From Aquimarina sp. Aq107 (GTDB lineage Bacteria; Bacteroidota; Bacteroidia; Flavobacteriales; Flavobacteriaceae): a stretch of 64,000 nt of DNA. The notes below the pieces were generated by a model. The model saw only the letters and a program-made list of their open reading frames with translations, was not told the DNA's origin and did no database searches. Where the stretch lies: the NCBI RefSeq assembly GCF_943733665.1, contig NZ_OX030782.1, forward strand, positions 2,320,501-2,384,500, given 5' to 3'. Positions 36,325 through 44,686 of the stretch are shown here, piece after piece; the stretch's first letter is position 1, and the number at the start of each line of letters is the position of its first letter. Position numbers and translations under genes: made by a program.

Positions 36325-38907
36325 TTACGCAGAATTACGACTTGCGTTAATATTTCCAAATAATGAACGGGTCACCATTTTTTCATAAATTTCTAAATCT
36401 TCTGCATCTTTTCCAGTTCTATTAATGTCCTGAATTTTCTTTAATGCATATTGCTGAATTGTAAGTAATGGTAATACAATATTTTCTCTAATATCGATAG
36501 AAGCTTTACCTGCTGGCTCATTCTCCATTAACTCAGAATATCCTGTTAACTTTAACAATAAACGCTTAGTGAGCTCATATTCATCATGTATAATATTCCA
36601 AAAAGCACCGTATTCTTCATCTTCTTTCATATATGCAGTTAACTGAAAAAATGATTTAGTCAAACTCATCATACTATTGCCTAACAACGCTCTAAAAAAA
36701 GCTGATTCCTTATACAGGTTTGTTATTTTGTCAAATTCGTCTCTATCTTCAAACTTTTTCAAAGCTGTTCCAACTCCATAAAACCCAGGAACATTCTGTT
36801 TTAACTGACTCCAACTACCAACAAATGGTATTGCTCTTAAGTCTCCAAAATCTAAACTACTACTTTTACTACGCTTAGATGGACGACTACCAATATTAGC
36901 TTTTCCATAATATTTAAGCGTACTCATATGCTCTAAATATGGTAAAAACTTAGGATGGTTTTTAAAATCCACATAGGTTTGATAACTAATATCTGCCAAT
37001 TCTTGCATCGTTTCTTTATTCTCTTTAGAAAAAAGATTGGCTTCGTTTGCTGTTAGTTGATTTTCTACTCCAGCTCCTAACAATTGTTCTAAATTATATT
37101 GACAAGAATCTAGTGTTCCGAAATTAGAACTAATGGTTTGTCCTTGGACCGTTATTTGAATTTGTTCATCTTCGACCGTTGGACCAAGAGATGCATAAAA
37201 TTGATTAGTATTTCCTCCTCCTCTAGCTGGTGGACCACCTCGACCATCAAAGAATATTACTTTTACATCATATTTTCTAGAAATCTCCGTAAGTGCTTCT
37301 TTAGCTTTAAAAATACCCCAGTTAGCCATCAAGTATCCTCCATCCTTAGTACCATCAGAGAAACCTAACATAATAGTTTGTTTCATTCCACGGCTTTTTA
37401 GATGTTCCATATAAACTGGGTTGCTATATAATGTCTCCATCACTTGGTGAGATACACGAAGATCTGGAACAGTTTCGAACAACGGTATAACATCAACAGT
37501 AGGGTTTTCCCAATCACACAATCTAATCATAGCAAAAGCTTCCATGACATTAAGAACACTACCATTATTACTAATTATGTAACGATTTGATCCACGTTCT
37601 CCATTATTTTCTTGTATGGTTTTAATTGCATAAATAGATTCTATTGTAGCTCTAGCCATATCATTATCTAATACAGAAGGATCTAATTTTCCAGTTACAT
37701 TAGATAGCACCGTTATTTGTTCTTCGTCTGATAATGTTTCGTAATCTTCTGGAAAAAAACCTAATCCTAATTCATTAGTTTTCTTTACAATCTCAGTAAG
37801 TACACCGTGATGCACTCTAGAATCTTGCCTGATATCTAAAGTTCCAAAATGGAATCCAAAAATCTTTACTTTATTAATTAAATCTTGTAATTCTTCTAAA
37901 AATAAGGATTGATGCTTATTTATCAATTCTTCTCTTACTTCTAACAAACCATTCATTAACGTATCTATAGATAAAGGTTCTGCGGTTTTTGCATAGTAGA
38001 AATTATCATATAACGCAGATTCTAAAACCCCTAATTTATCTTGTAGATTTCCAAAGGTAATTCTACGTTTTAACTTACGCATATCTCTATAATAATTAAT
38101 TAATATAGTTTTACGTAAACGTTTTGCAACTTTAAGCGTTGTTTCTGTGGTTACAAACGGATTTCCATCTCTATCTCCTCCAGGCCAAAAACCTAAGTTT
38201 ATTAGATCATTTTCTAGATCTTCTCCTTTAAATATATCTTGTTGGATATAGTTATAAATAGTCCCTACAGAATGATAGAATACATTTTCTAAATACCATA
38301 TAAGACTAACAGCTTCGTCATATGGTGTAGGTTTTTCTTTTTTGAAAAACGCTGTTTTACCCAACTGTGCTAATAATCTTTTAATTAACTGAGAATCATT
38401 ATCTCTAATTGCTGTATCAAGATCATGAATAATACCTAATACAGTACCTGGATAAAATTGTGTAGGATGCGCTGTTAATGTAGGTCTAATCTTAAACCTT
38501 CTTAAATAATCTTTTAGTTCCTCTAATTGTCCTTTTGCTTGCGCCTCTTCTTTAATACTTCTTAGTGTACCTCTTCCATCCATATTATTAACGATTGGAA
38601 ACGCTGCATCTTCTATTGCATCAAATAATACTACCTGACGCTCTATATACTGGATAAATCTAAACAACAAATCATGTTTATCCTTGTTTGAAGGATCATC
38701 TTGATAAGATGTAAAAAAATTTTCTACTATCTCTGTAGGGTTCATCTTTTGATCATACCCTTTTTCACAAACTTCCTTAAAAAGAGGTAATAATACACCT
38801 GTATTGGTGATTTCATCAAAAGGTAATGTAATAAATATACTATTGTATATTTGATATTTAGTAAGAACGTTGTGGTTAAAACGATCTATTTTTGGTTGTC
38901 TTGCCAT
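36325..38907 (-). CDS. ppc: Phosphoenolpyruvate carboxylase
   Basis: Anaplerotic enzyme that carboxylates phosphoenolpyruvate with bicarbonate to oxaloacetate in the cytoplasm. 860 residues, a little under the typical 880-930. Signatures: LTAHPTQ (about 143-149, first catalytic His), GFWPGGDRDGNP (about 241-252), FGTLDIRQDSR, LGFSDGTKDGGYL and FFDGRGGPPARGGG (catalytic loop, with PPARGGG in place of the usual TVGRGGG). The C-terminus ends NINASRNSA rather than the common QNTG. It is transcribed alone; no regulator next to it. Confidence 0.95.
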   Translation of the reverse strand: MARQPKIDRFNHNVLTKYQIYNSIFITLPFDEITNTGVLLPLFKEVCEKGYDQKMNPTEIVENFFTSYQDDPSNKDKHDLLFRFIQYIERQVVLFDAIEDAAFPIVNNMDGRGTLRSIKEEAQAKGQLEELKDYLRRFKIRPTLTAHPTQFYPGTVLGIIHDLDTAIRDNDSQLIKRLLAQLGKTAFFKKEKPTPYDEAVSLIWYLENVFYHSVGTIYNYIQQDIFKGEDLENDLINLGFWPGGDRDGNPFVTTETTLKVAKRLRKTILINYYRDMRKLKRRITFGNLQDKLGVLESALYDNFYYAKTAEPLSIDTLMNGLLEVREELINKHQSLFLEELQDLINKVKIFGFHFGTLDIRQDSRVHHGVLTEIVKKTNELGLGFFPEDYETLSDEEQITVLSNVTGKLDPSVLDNDMARATIESIYAIKTIQENNGERGSNRYIISNNGSVLNVMEAFAMIRLCDWENPTVDVIPLFETVPDLRVSHQVMETLYSNPVYMEHLKSRGMKQTIMLGFSDGTKDGGYLMANWGIFKAKEALTEISRKYDVKVIFFDGRGGPPARGGGNTNQFYASLGPTVEDEQIQITVQGQTISSNFGTLDSCQYNLEQLLGAGVENQLTANEANLFSKENKETMQELADISYQTYVDFKNHPKFLPYLEHMSTLKYYGKANIGSRPSKRSKSSSLDFGDLRAIPFVGSWSQLKQNVPGFYGVGTALKKFEDRDEFDKITNLYKESAFFRALLGNSMMSLTKSFFQLTAYMKEDEEYGAFWNIIHDEYELTKRLLLKLTGYSELMENEPAGKASIDIRENIVLPLLTIQQYALKKIQDINRTGKDAEDLEIYEKMVTRSLFGNINASRNSA

Positions 38908-38952
38908 AATTGTGGTTACGAATATGGTTGATTAATAATTATTTTACATTAA

Positions 38953-38984
38953 AAAACCCTCTAAGATGATTTCCTAAAGGGTTT
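38953..38984 (-). terminator. Hairpin terminator of the Lrp gene
   Basis: A 10-bp stem (AAACCCTCTA at 38954-38963, TAAAGGGTTT at 38975-38984, one mismatch) is followed on the minus strand by TTTTTTAAT. It lies just downstream of the Lrp stop codon and before ppc. Confidence 0.7.
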
Positions 38985-39007
38985 ATATGTTTTAATACGA
39001 TTGCCCT

Positions 39008-39487
39008 TTACAAATCTTGGAAAATAGAATGCATTAAGCGTTTTTTATCATTAATACTTTCCTCTAATGATATCATAGTTTCCGTACGGTATACTCCATC
39101 AATATCATCTAACTGAAAAATAATGTCTTTCGCATGATTCGTATCTTTTGCTCTTACTTTACAAAAGATATTAAACTTCCCGGTTGTAATGTGAGCTACT
39201 GTCACAAAAGGAATCTCTTTAATTCTCTGTAATACAAATTTAGTTTGTGAAGTATTCTGAAGATATATCCCTACATAAGCGATAAAAGAATACCCTAATT
39301 TTTTATAATCTAATGTTAATGAAGAACCTTCAATAATTCCAGCTTCTTCCATTTTCTTTACACGTACGTGTACGGTTCCTGCAGAAATAAGTAATTTTTT
39401 TGCGATATCCGTAAATGGGGTACGAGTATTTTCGATCAACATGTCTAGTATTTGGTGATCTACTTCGTCTAATTTAAATTTTGCCAT
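39008..39487 (-). CDS. Lrp/AsnC family transcriptional regulator
   Basis: 159 residues. N-terminal winged HTH (LDEVDHQILDMLIENTRTPFTDIAKKLLISAGTVHVRVKKMEEAGII) and C-terminal RAM ligand-binding/oligomerisation domain (about 70-150, with VTVAHITTGKFNIFCKVRAKD). Members sense amino acids and control their metabolism or transport. No direct target is obvious here; the M14 carboxypeptidase lies upstream on the same strand, 75 bases from its start. TATTTTTG (39531 down to 39524) is a possible -7 element 37 bases upstream of the ATG. Confidence 0.9.
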   Translation of the reverse strand: MAKFKLDEVDHQILDMLIENTRTPFTDIAKKLLISAGTVHVRVKKMEEAGIIEGSSLTLDYKKLGYSFIAYVGIYLQNTSQTKFVLQRIKEIPFVTVAHITTGKFNIFCKVRAKDTNHAKDIIFQLDDIDGVYRTETMISLEESINDKKRLMHSIFQDL

Positions 39488-39562
39488 AGTAATTCTAATA
39501 AATTTTCCCGATTAATTACATTGCAAAAATAACAGAAAAATTATCTATTCATACATTTTTTT

Positions 39563-40726
39563 TCAACTTTTTCTTAATTCTGTTGAGAATAATTCATCAT
39601 TTAACTTGAATTTTAACAACTCATTTTCCGGAAGTACCTCTACTGTAACGTTTTCGTTAAATATCACTCTTTTATTACCGATAATTTCTCTATGACCATA
39701 AACATTTCGTAAATCATCAATTTTAACAATTTTTGGAATGAATTTAATATCATTTTGGGATAATTCTTCAGTATACTGGATGGCGATATCAACATTCTTA
39801 TTATTCAGAATAACATCTCTAATGATGATATCATAAAAACATTTCCCATTTTCTGGAATATTAAAATAAGCTTGATGTTTACTCCCTAGCACATCATTCA
39901 TTGAAATATATCGAATGGATGTTACCAATGCATAAAAAATATAAACTCTAGTAGTATCTCGTGTATAATCGTTTTTATAATGTCCAGCTTCAAATAAAAT
40001 AGTAGGAACACCTAAATCTGATAATGTATCTCCAACACAATTTATATTAAAACCATCATCATATCTACCAATACCATTAGGAATGCACTTTTGTAATACA
40101 GAATTCATTTCTGCAATAATCTCCATAGCTATTTTACGAGACTTGGTAATTGTACGATCCTTATCACCAGCAGGTGATAGAAAAGAAACAGTAGCAGGTA
40201 TATCTGTTGTTCCTACACTAAAAATAGTACGTTGTCCGTGTAAATTGAATGCGAAATCTGGTTTGATCTTATCAATTACATTTCTCAATATTACACTTTC
40301 CTTTTGACTCCTATCCTGAGCGTCTCTATTAAGATCAATCTGATTATGATTAAGCCTAGTATAAGCTTTTGCACCATCAGGGCTTAATATAGGTATTATA
40401 TATAAGGTACAAGAAGCTAATATTTGTTCTGAAACTTCATTAGAGTCATCGGATAGCATATTCAAAAAATCGAACATCGATTTTGTAGTTGTACTTTCAT
40501 TTCCGTGCATCTGTGACCAGAACAACAATTTTTTGGGACCATTGCCGACTTTAATAAGATGTATAGGAGCTTCATTTTCTGAGACACCTAACTGCTCCAC
40601 GTTCATTCTACTAGAAAGATTATCTATTAACGGACCTATATGACCCAAATGTATATAACGTCCTAATAACGTTGATTCTTTGTATTTAGTAAATAAACGA
40701 GATAATTCATTAATATCCATAAGCAT
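39563..40726 (-). CDS. M14 family zinc carboxypeptidase
   Basis: 387 residues, no signal peptide, so probably cytoplasmic or otherwise exported. The M14 zinc site is visible: HGNES (HxxE; about 74-78), FNLHGQR (second His region, about 159-165) and the catalytic ILFEAGHY glutamate (about 244-251). M14 enzymes remove C-terminal amino acids or trim peptidoglycan peptides. Two ATG candidates (40724-40726 and 40718-40720) are close; I keep the first. It is divergent from the XRE regulator across 369 bases that hold six operator-like palindromes. Confidence 0.85.
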   Translation of the reverse strand: MLMDINELSRLFTKYKESTLLGRYIHLGHIGPLIDNLSSRMNVEQLGVSENEAPIHLIKVGNGPKKLLFWSQMHGNESTTTKSMFDFLNMLSDDSNEVSEQILASCTLYIIPILSPDGAKAYTRLNHNQIDLNRDAQDRSQKESVILRNVIDKIKPDFAFNLHGQRTIFSVGTTDIPATVSFLSPAGDKDRTITKSRKIAMEIIAEMNSVLQKCIPNGIGRYDDGFNINCVGDTLSDLGVPTILFEAGHYKNDYTRDTTRVYIFYALVTSIRYISMNDVLGSKHQAYFNIPENGKCFYDIIIRDVILNNKNVDIAIQYTEELSQNDIKFIPKIVKIDDLRNVYGHREIIGNKRVIFNENVTVEVLPENELLKFKLNDELFSTELRKS

Positions 40727-40736
40727 ATAAAAGAAC

Positions 40737-40771
40737 CAAAATTACTACTGTTTACCGAAGATTCATAACAA
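40737..40771 (-). promoter_or_regulatory. Candidate promoter of the M14 gene
   Basis: TAATTTTG on the minus strand (40744 down to 40737) fits the -7 consensus; TTG at 40771-40769 is 24 bases upstream, slightly long. It leaves a very short leader before the M14 ATG. A TTTACA-N2-TGTAAA palindrome starts at 40783, just beyond. Confidence 0.35.
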
Positions 40772-40782
40772 ATAGCTTAGTT

Positions 40783-40844
40783 TTTACAGATGTAAACCTA
40801 AGCCGGATTTACAATTGTAAATAAGTGCTATTTACAGATGTAAA
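40783..40844. promoter_or_regulatory. Three operator-like palindromes near the M14 promoter
   Basis: TTTACAGATGTAAA at 40783-40796, TTTACAATTGTAAA at 40808-40821 and TTTACAGATGTAAA at 40831-40844, each a perfect or near-perfect TTTACA-N2-TGTAAA, with start-to-start steps of 25 and 23 bases (about two helical turns). They belong to the same family as the sites around the XRE promoter. Confidence 0.65.
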
Positions 40845-41020
40845 CATCGAGAAAATGATGTTTGTTTAAGATGTTAAACAGAAATTTAAATCATGGAATC
40901 AAAATGTTATAGAAGTAACCTAATTACTAGTAAACATATTATAAATAACTGTATTTCAAATATAAAAAGATATTCACCTATAGTATTAGTTTAATATTAG
41001 TTTTGTTTATTACTATTAAA

Positions 41021-41104
41021 GTTACAATTGTAAACTGTTGTTTTCTAACGTTTGTTTACCTTTGTAACATATCAATAATTATAAAATCGTTTACAATGGT
41101 AAAC
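41021..41104. promoter_or_regulatory. XRE promoter and three overlapping operator-like sites
   Basis: Promoter: TTG at 41038-41040 and TACCTTTG at 41057-41064 (16-base spacer). Palindromes of the type GTTTAC-N4-GTAAAC lie at 41021-41035 (before -33), 41055-41068 (covering -7) and 41089-41104 (GTTTACAATGGTAAAC, covering the ATG). Sites on the -7 element and start codon fit autorepression by the encoded HTH protein. Confidence 0.7.
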
Positions 41105-41572
41105 ACTGCAGCTTTTGGAAAAAGAATCCAAGAAATCATGAAATTTTATCACGTTTCAGCCTCAGGATTTGCGGATGCTATGGGGGTTGGACGCTCTTCT
41201 ATTTCTCATATTTTATCTGGCAGAAACAAACCTAGTCTAGATTTTGTTATGAGAATTACGGAAGCTTATCCTGAAGCAGAATTATATTGGCTCCTATACG
41301 GGCAAGGATCTTTTCCTAAGTCAAAAATCCCTAAACAAGAACAAGAAAATCCTAAGCAAAAAGAGCCTATAACTCCTACTCCAATAATATCATCTACCGA
41401 AACGGAATCAGAACAAGACCTATTTTCGCATTCTAATAATGATACACCTTTACCCAAGGATGCTCCAGAAGAAACAATAGCACCAATAATTAAAACTAAT
41501 TCGACAAATAAAAATATTAGCCAGATAGTCTTTTTTTATAAGGATGGTACTTTCGACGTTTATAAGAATTAA
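41096..41572 (+). CDS. XRE-family HTH transcriptional regulator
   Basis: 158 residues from the ATG at 41096 (MVNTAAFGKRI). The frame is open 31 codons further up, but that stretch overlaps the promoter and operator sites and is AT-rich without protein-like sequence, so the ATG is preferred. The N-terminal HTH covers about 10-62 (GFADAMGVGRSSISHILSGRNKPSLDFV). Residues 80-135 are low-complexity Pro/Glu/Ser/Thr, a probable linker, then a conserved C-terminal tail IVFFYKDGTFDVYKN. It probably controls itself and perhaps the divergent M14 gene. Confidence 0.88.
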   Translation: MVNTAAFGKRIQEIMKFYHVSASGFADAMGVGRSSISHILSGRNKPSLDFVMRITEAYPEAELYWLLYGQGSFPKSKIPKQEQENPKQKEPITPTPIISSTETESEQDLFSHSNNDTPLPKDAPEETIAPIIKTNSTNKNISQIVFFYKDGTFDVYKN

Positions 41573-41651
41573 ATATCTTAACAACTTTTATACTGGTTAC
41601 TGTAAAATCTGTTGAAATAGATTTATTTTCGTTTCTCGTTATTATACTTTT

Positions 41652-42029
41652 ATGAAACGATTTATTTTTTTATTATTTATCTCTGCTCTGTTTACAGGAT
41701 GTTACCAACAAAAACGCGACTGTACAGAATTTCAAACAGGAACGTTTGAATTTGAGACATATCTAAACGGAGAACTTGCTAAAACCACATTTGTACGTAA
41801 TGACTCTATAGAGATTGATTATTTTCAAGGTAAAAGTGATACTGCAAGTATACGCTGGATTAATGATTGTGAGTATATCGTAAAAAAACTTCATCCTAAA
41901 AATATGGCTGAAGAAAAAGCTATACACATGAAAATATTAACTACCGAAAAAGACACATATACTTTTGAATATGGTCTTGTAGGTGTTAAAAAAAATAAAC
42001 AAAGAGGAACTGCTAAAAAAATTAAATAA
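41652..42029 (+). CDS. Small lipoprotein
   Basis: 125 residues with a lipoprotein signal peptide ending in LFTGC (lipidated Cys17). The mature part is beta-type with charged residues and no known domain. The TAA stop overlaps the ATG of terC (TAATG at 42027-42031), so the two are translated from one message. Role unknown. Confidence 0.8.
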   Translation: MKRFIFLLFISALFTGCYQQKRDCTEFQTGTFEFETYLNGELAKTTFVRNDSIEIDYFQGKSDTASIRWINDCEYIVKKLHPKNMAEEKAIHMKILTTEKDTYTFEYGLVGVKKNKQRGTAKKIK

Positions 42030-42835
42030 TGTTTGAAATTTTCGCAACGGCAGATGCTTGGATAGCATTGTTAACATTAACCTTTTTAGAAATTGTATTA
42101 GGAATTGATAATATTATATTTATTTCATTAGCTTCTAGCAAATTACCAGATCAAGAACAAAAAAAAGCTACAAACATCGGTTTGTTATTAGCTATGGTAA
42201 TGAGGATTGTTTTGTTATTTGGTATTTCTCTACTTGTAGCAATGGAGGCTCCTTTTTGGCACATCAACCTTCCTTGGATAGAGGCCGGAATTAGTGGTCA
42301 ATCCCTAATATTATTTGGAGGAGGAATATTCTTATTATACAAAAGTGTTCATGAAATCCATGAAAAAGTAGATGAAAAAGGAGAAGAAGAGAAAGAAATA
42401 CAAAAAAAAAGTTCGAGTTCTTTATCTAAAGCTATTATTCAGATTACATTAATTAATGTAGTTTTCTCTTTTGATTCTATACTTACTGCCGTTGGTATGA
42501 CGAATGGATTGAGTGATAATCCAACAGACGCTTTGATTATCATGATTATTGCGGTCGTTATTTCTGTTTTAATCATGATGTTGTTTGCTACTCCTGTTGG
42601 TCGTTTTGTAAACAAACACCCTTCTATCCAGATTCTTGGACTATCTTTCTTAATTTTAATTGGATTTATGTTGATAGCCGAAGCTGCACATCTAGCACAT
42701 TTACAGATATTTGATTCTGAAGTAGGGACTATACCAAAAGGATATTTATATTTTACTATTGCATTTTCGTTATTTGTGGAGTTTATCAACTTTAAATTAC
42801 GGAAAAAAGGAAAATTAAGTAACCAAGAGAGCTAG
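42029..42835 (+). CDS. TerC family integral membrane protein
   Basis: 268 residues with about seven membrane helices. The characteristic first helix contains LEIVLGIDNIIFISL (about 19-33) and the central region VFSFDSILTAVGM, the acidic residues thought to coordinate metal. TerC proteins are linked to metal homeostasis (manganese export with co-translocational metalation of exoenzymes) and, in some species, tellurite resistance. A charged loop (HEKVDEKGEEEKEIQKK, about 110-126) is variable. It is translationally coupled to the preceding lipoprotein gene, and PhnA follows 22 bases later. No riboswitch is visible upstream. Confidence 0.9.
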   Translation: MFEIFATADAWIALLTLTFLEIVLGIDNIIFISLASSKLPDQEQKKATNIGLLLAMVMRIVLLFGISLLVAMEAPFWHINLPWIEAGISGQSLILFGGGIFLLYKSVHEIHEKVDEKGEEEKEIQKKSSSSLSKAIIQITLINVVFSFDSILTAVGMTNGLSDNPTDALIIMIIAVVISVLIMMLFATPVGRFVNKHPSIQILGLSFLILIGFMLIAEAAHLAHLQIFDSEVGTIPKGYLYFTIAFSLFVEFINFKLRKKGKLSNQES

Positions 42836-42857
42836 TTTTACAACTTATAAATCAAGA

Positions 42858-43436
42858 ATGAGTAAACTAAAAGAATTACAAGATCGTAGTCATACTACAT
42901 GCGAATTATGTGGTGCTACTGATAATTTATCAATATATGATATCCCAGAATCTCCAAATGTAGGATTAGACTCTAGTATTCTTACTTGCTCTATTTGTAA
43001 AGATCAAATCGAAAATATTCTTACAGTGGATCCTAATCATTGGCGCTGTCTTAATGATAGCATGTGGAGTCAAGTCCCTGGTGTACAGGTTATGGCGTAT
43101 AGAATGCTTCATAGATTAAAATCTGAAGGATGGCCACAAGATCTTATTGATATGTTATATCTGGACGATGATACTTTAGCATGGGCTAAAGCTACAGGAG
43201 AAGGTGATGATGAAAGTACTAAGATTAAGCATTTAGACTCTAATGGAGCTTTACTTAATGCAGGTGACAGTGTGGTTTTAATAAAAGATCTAAATGTTAA
43301 AGGGGCTAATTTTACTGCGAAAAGAGGAACTGCTGTTCGTAATATTTCTTTAGTCCACGACAACCCTGAACATATAGAAGGAAAAGTAAGTGGTCAACAT
43401 ATTGTTATTTTAACCAAGTTTGTAAAAAAGTCTTAA
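42858..43436 (+). CDS. PhnA family protein (zinc-ribbon)
   Basis: 192 residues. A treble-clef/zinc-ribbon N-terminus has cysteines at 15, 18, 44 and 47, and the C-terminal half (about 125-190: DSNGALLNAGDSVVLIKDLNVKG) is the SH3-like PhnA domain. Despite the old name (alkylphosphonate uptake), its function is not known. It lies in the terC transcript, 22 bases after it. Cytoplasmic. Confidence 0.88.
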   Translation: MSKLKELQDRSHTTCELCGATDNLSIYDIPESPNVGLDSSILTCSICKDQIENILTVDPNHWRCLNDSMWSQVPGVQVMAYRMLHRLKSEGWPQDLIDMLYLDDDTLAWAKATGEGDDESTKIKHLDSNGALLNAGDSVVLIKDLNVKGANFTAKRGTAVRNISLVHDNPEHIEGKVSGQHIVILTKFVKKS

Positions 43437-43633
43437 TTGATTATATTCTTAATCAAGAAACTAGAAAAATTTTATTTAAATTTTAAGTAAAAAAAATATT
43501 CAATATCCTCAATAATTTTTGTTTTTCATAGTTATTAAAGAATTTTGCTTTGTTTTACTCAATTAACTAATTACCTTAAGTAAATCGCTCTAATCTGCTA
43601 AAAATCAATTTTTTGAAACAAAAATTAATTACA

Positions 43634-44629
43634 ATGAACTTATTTTACAAATCAACATTTCGAATTATCCTTCCATTTTTATTTTTAATCTTTTCTCTTG
43701 GAAATACTAAAGCACAGACCTATTGTATACAATCAGGGTCAGAACAAATTACCGGAGAAGAAGATGGGTTTAGATATGAGTTATGGAATCAAAATTCTCA
43801 AGGAACTGCTTGTATGACATTAGGTAATGAAGCATTATTTAGTGGAGAATGGGATGGTATATTAAACTATTTAGCGAGAAGAGGATTAGGATACAATCAA
43901 ACACAAGAGCATCAAGAAATAGGAAACTTTTTTACCACTTATAACTGTAATTACAACCCTTCTACTTCCTCGGGGAACTCTTATCTATCTATTTACGGAT
44001 GGACTATTGATCCACTTGTAGAATATTATATTATTGAAGATTGGCGAAATTGGATTCCATCAATGGCAGATGGAGCTGTATTAAAAAAATCTTTTGAAAT
44101 AAATGGAAGCGTTTACGATGTTTACGAAAACACTAGAGTAAATCAACCTTCGATTGTGGGGAACACTACTTTTCAACAATATTTTAGTATCAGAAGAGAC
44201 ACAAGAAATAGTGGTACAATAGATATCTCTGAGCATTTTAAGCAATGGGAATCTATTGATATGAATTTAGGAAAACTACATGAAGTGTCTTTTGTTGTAG
44301 AAGGATACCAAAGTAGTGGTAGTTTTGAGTTTAACGAACTTGATATATTTATAGATAATACCACGCTTGGAATAAATGATATAGATAATCCCAATTCTTA
44401 TTTTGAGATTTACCCTAATCCAGCGATTGATGAAGCTTATATAAAGTTTAAAAAAACTAACACAACTAAAAAACTTAAAATCTATGATACTTCAGGTAAA
44501 ATAGTGTTATCAAAAAACTATGACCACACAGAGAACATAGCAAAAATTTCTAATTTAACAAAAGGTGTTTACTTTGTTTCATTAAACATCAATAATCAAA
44601 AGGTAGTAGATAAATTAATCATCTATTAA
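43634..44629 (+). CDS. GH11 endo-1,4-beta-xylanase with T9SS C-terminal sorting domain
   Basis: 331 residues from the ATG at 43634 (an upstream TTG at 43613 is less likely). After a signal peptide (to about AQ28) comes a GH11 jelly-roll: YELWNQNSQGTACMTL, SYLSIYGWTIDPLVEYYIIE with the nucleophile E130, the PSIVGNTTFQQYFSIR thumb region, and VVEGYQSSGS with the acid/base E223. The last 80 or so residues (FEIYPNPAIDEAYIKF...KGVYFVSLNI) are a type A T9SS sorting domain. It should be secreted and cut beta-1,4-xylan. No other CAZyme, SusC/D pair or xylose gene is in the window. Confidence 0.93.
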   Translation: MNLFYKSTFRIILPFLFLIFSLGNTKAQTYCIQSGSEQITGEEDGFRYELWNQNSQGTACMTLGNEALFSGEWDGILNYLARRGLGYNQTQEHQEIGNFFTTYNCNYNPSTSSGNSYLSIYGWTIDPLVEYYIIEDWRNWIPSMADGAVLKKSFEINGSVYDVYENTRVNQPSIVGNTTFQQYFSIRRDTRNSGTIDISEHFKQWESIDMNLGKLHEVSFVVEGYQSSGSFEFNELDIFIDNTTLGINDIDNPNSYFEIYPNPAIDEAYIKFKKTNTTKKLKIYDTSGKIVLSKNYDHTENIAKISNLTKGVYFVSLNINNQKVVDKLIIY

Positions 44630-44686
44630 AAAAAGAAAAATCATTATCGAGTACATTTTAGTTTTCGATAATGATTTTTCTTTTTT
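44629..44686. terminator. Bidirectional hairpin terminator, perfect 22-bp stem
   Basis: The stem (44629-44650 and 44665-44686) is exact, with a 14-base loop and A/T tracts. It even includes the ends of both stop codons: the xylanase ends at 44629 and parC (minus strand) ends at 44685. Confidence 0.92.

Noticed and set aside
42029..42835. Tellurite resistance island suggested by the TerC gene.
   Set aside because: No other ter gene is present; TerC alone is a widespread metal-homeostasis protein.
42858..43436. Phosphonate degradation cluster suggested by the PhnA name.
   Set aside because: No phn transport or C-P lyase genes are nearby; PhnA function is unknown.
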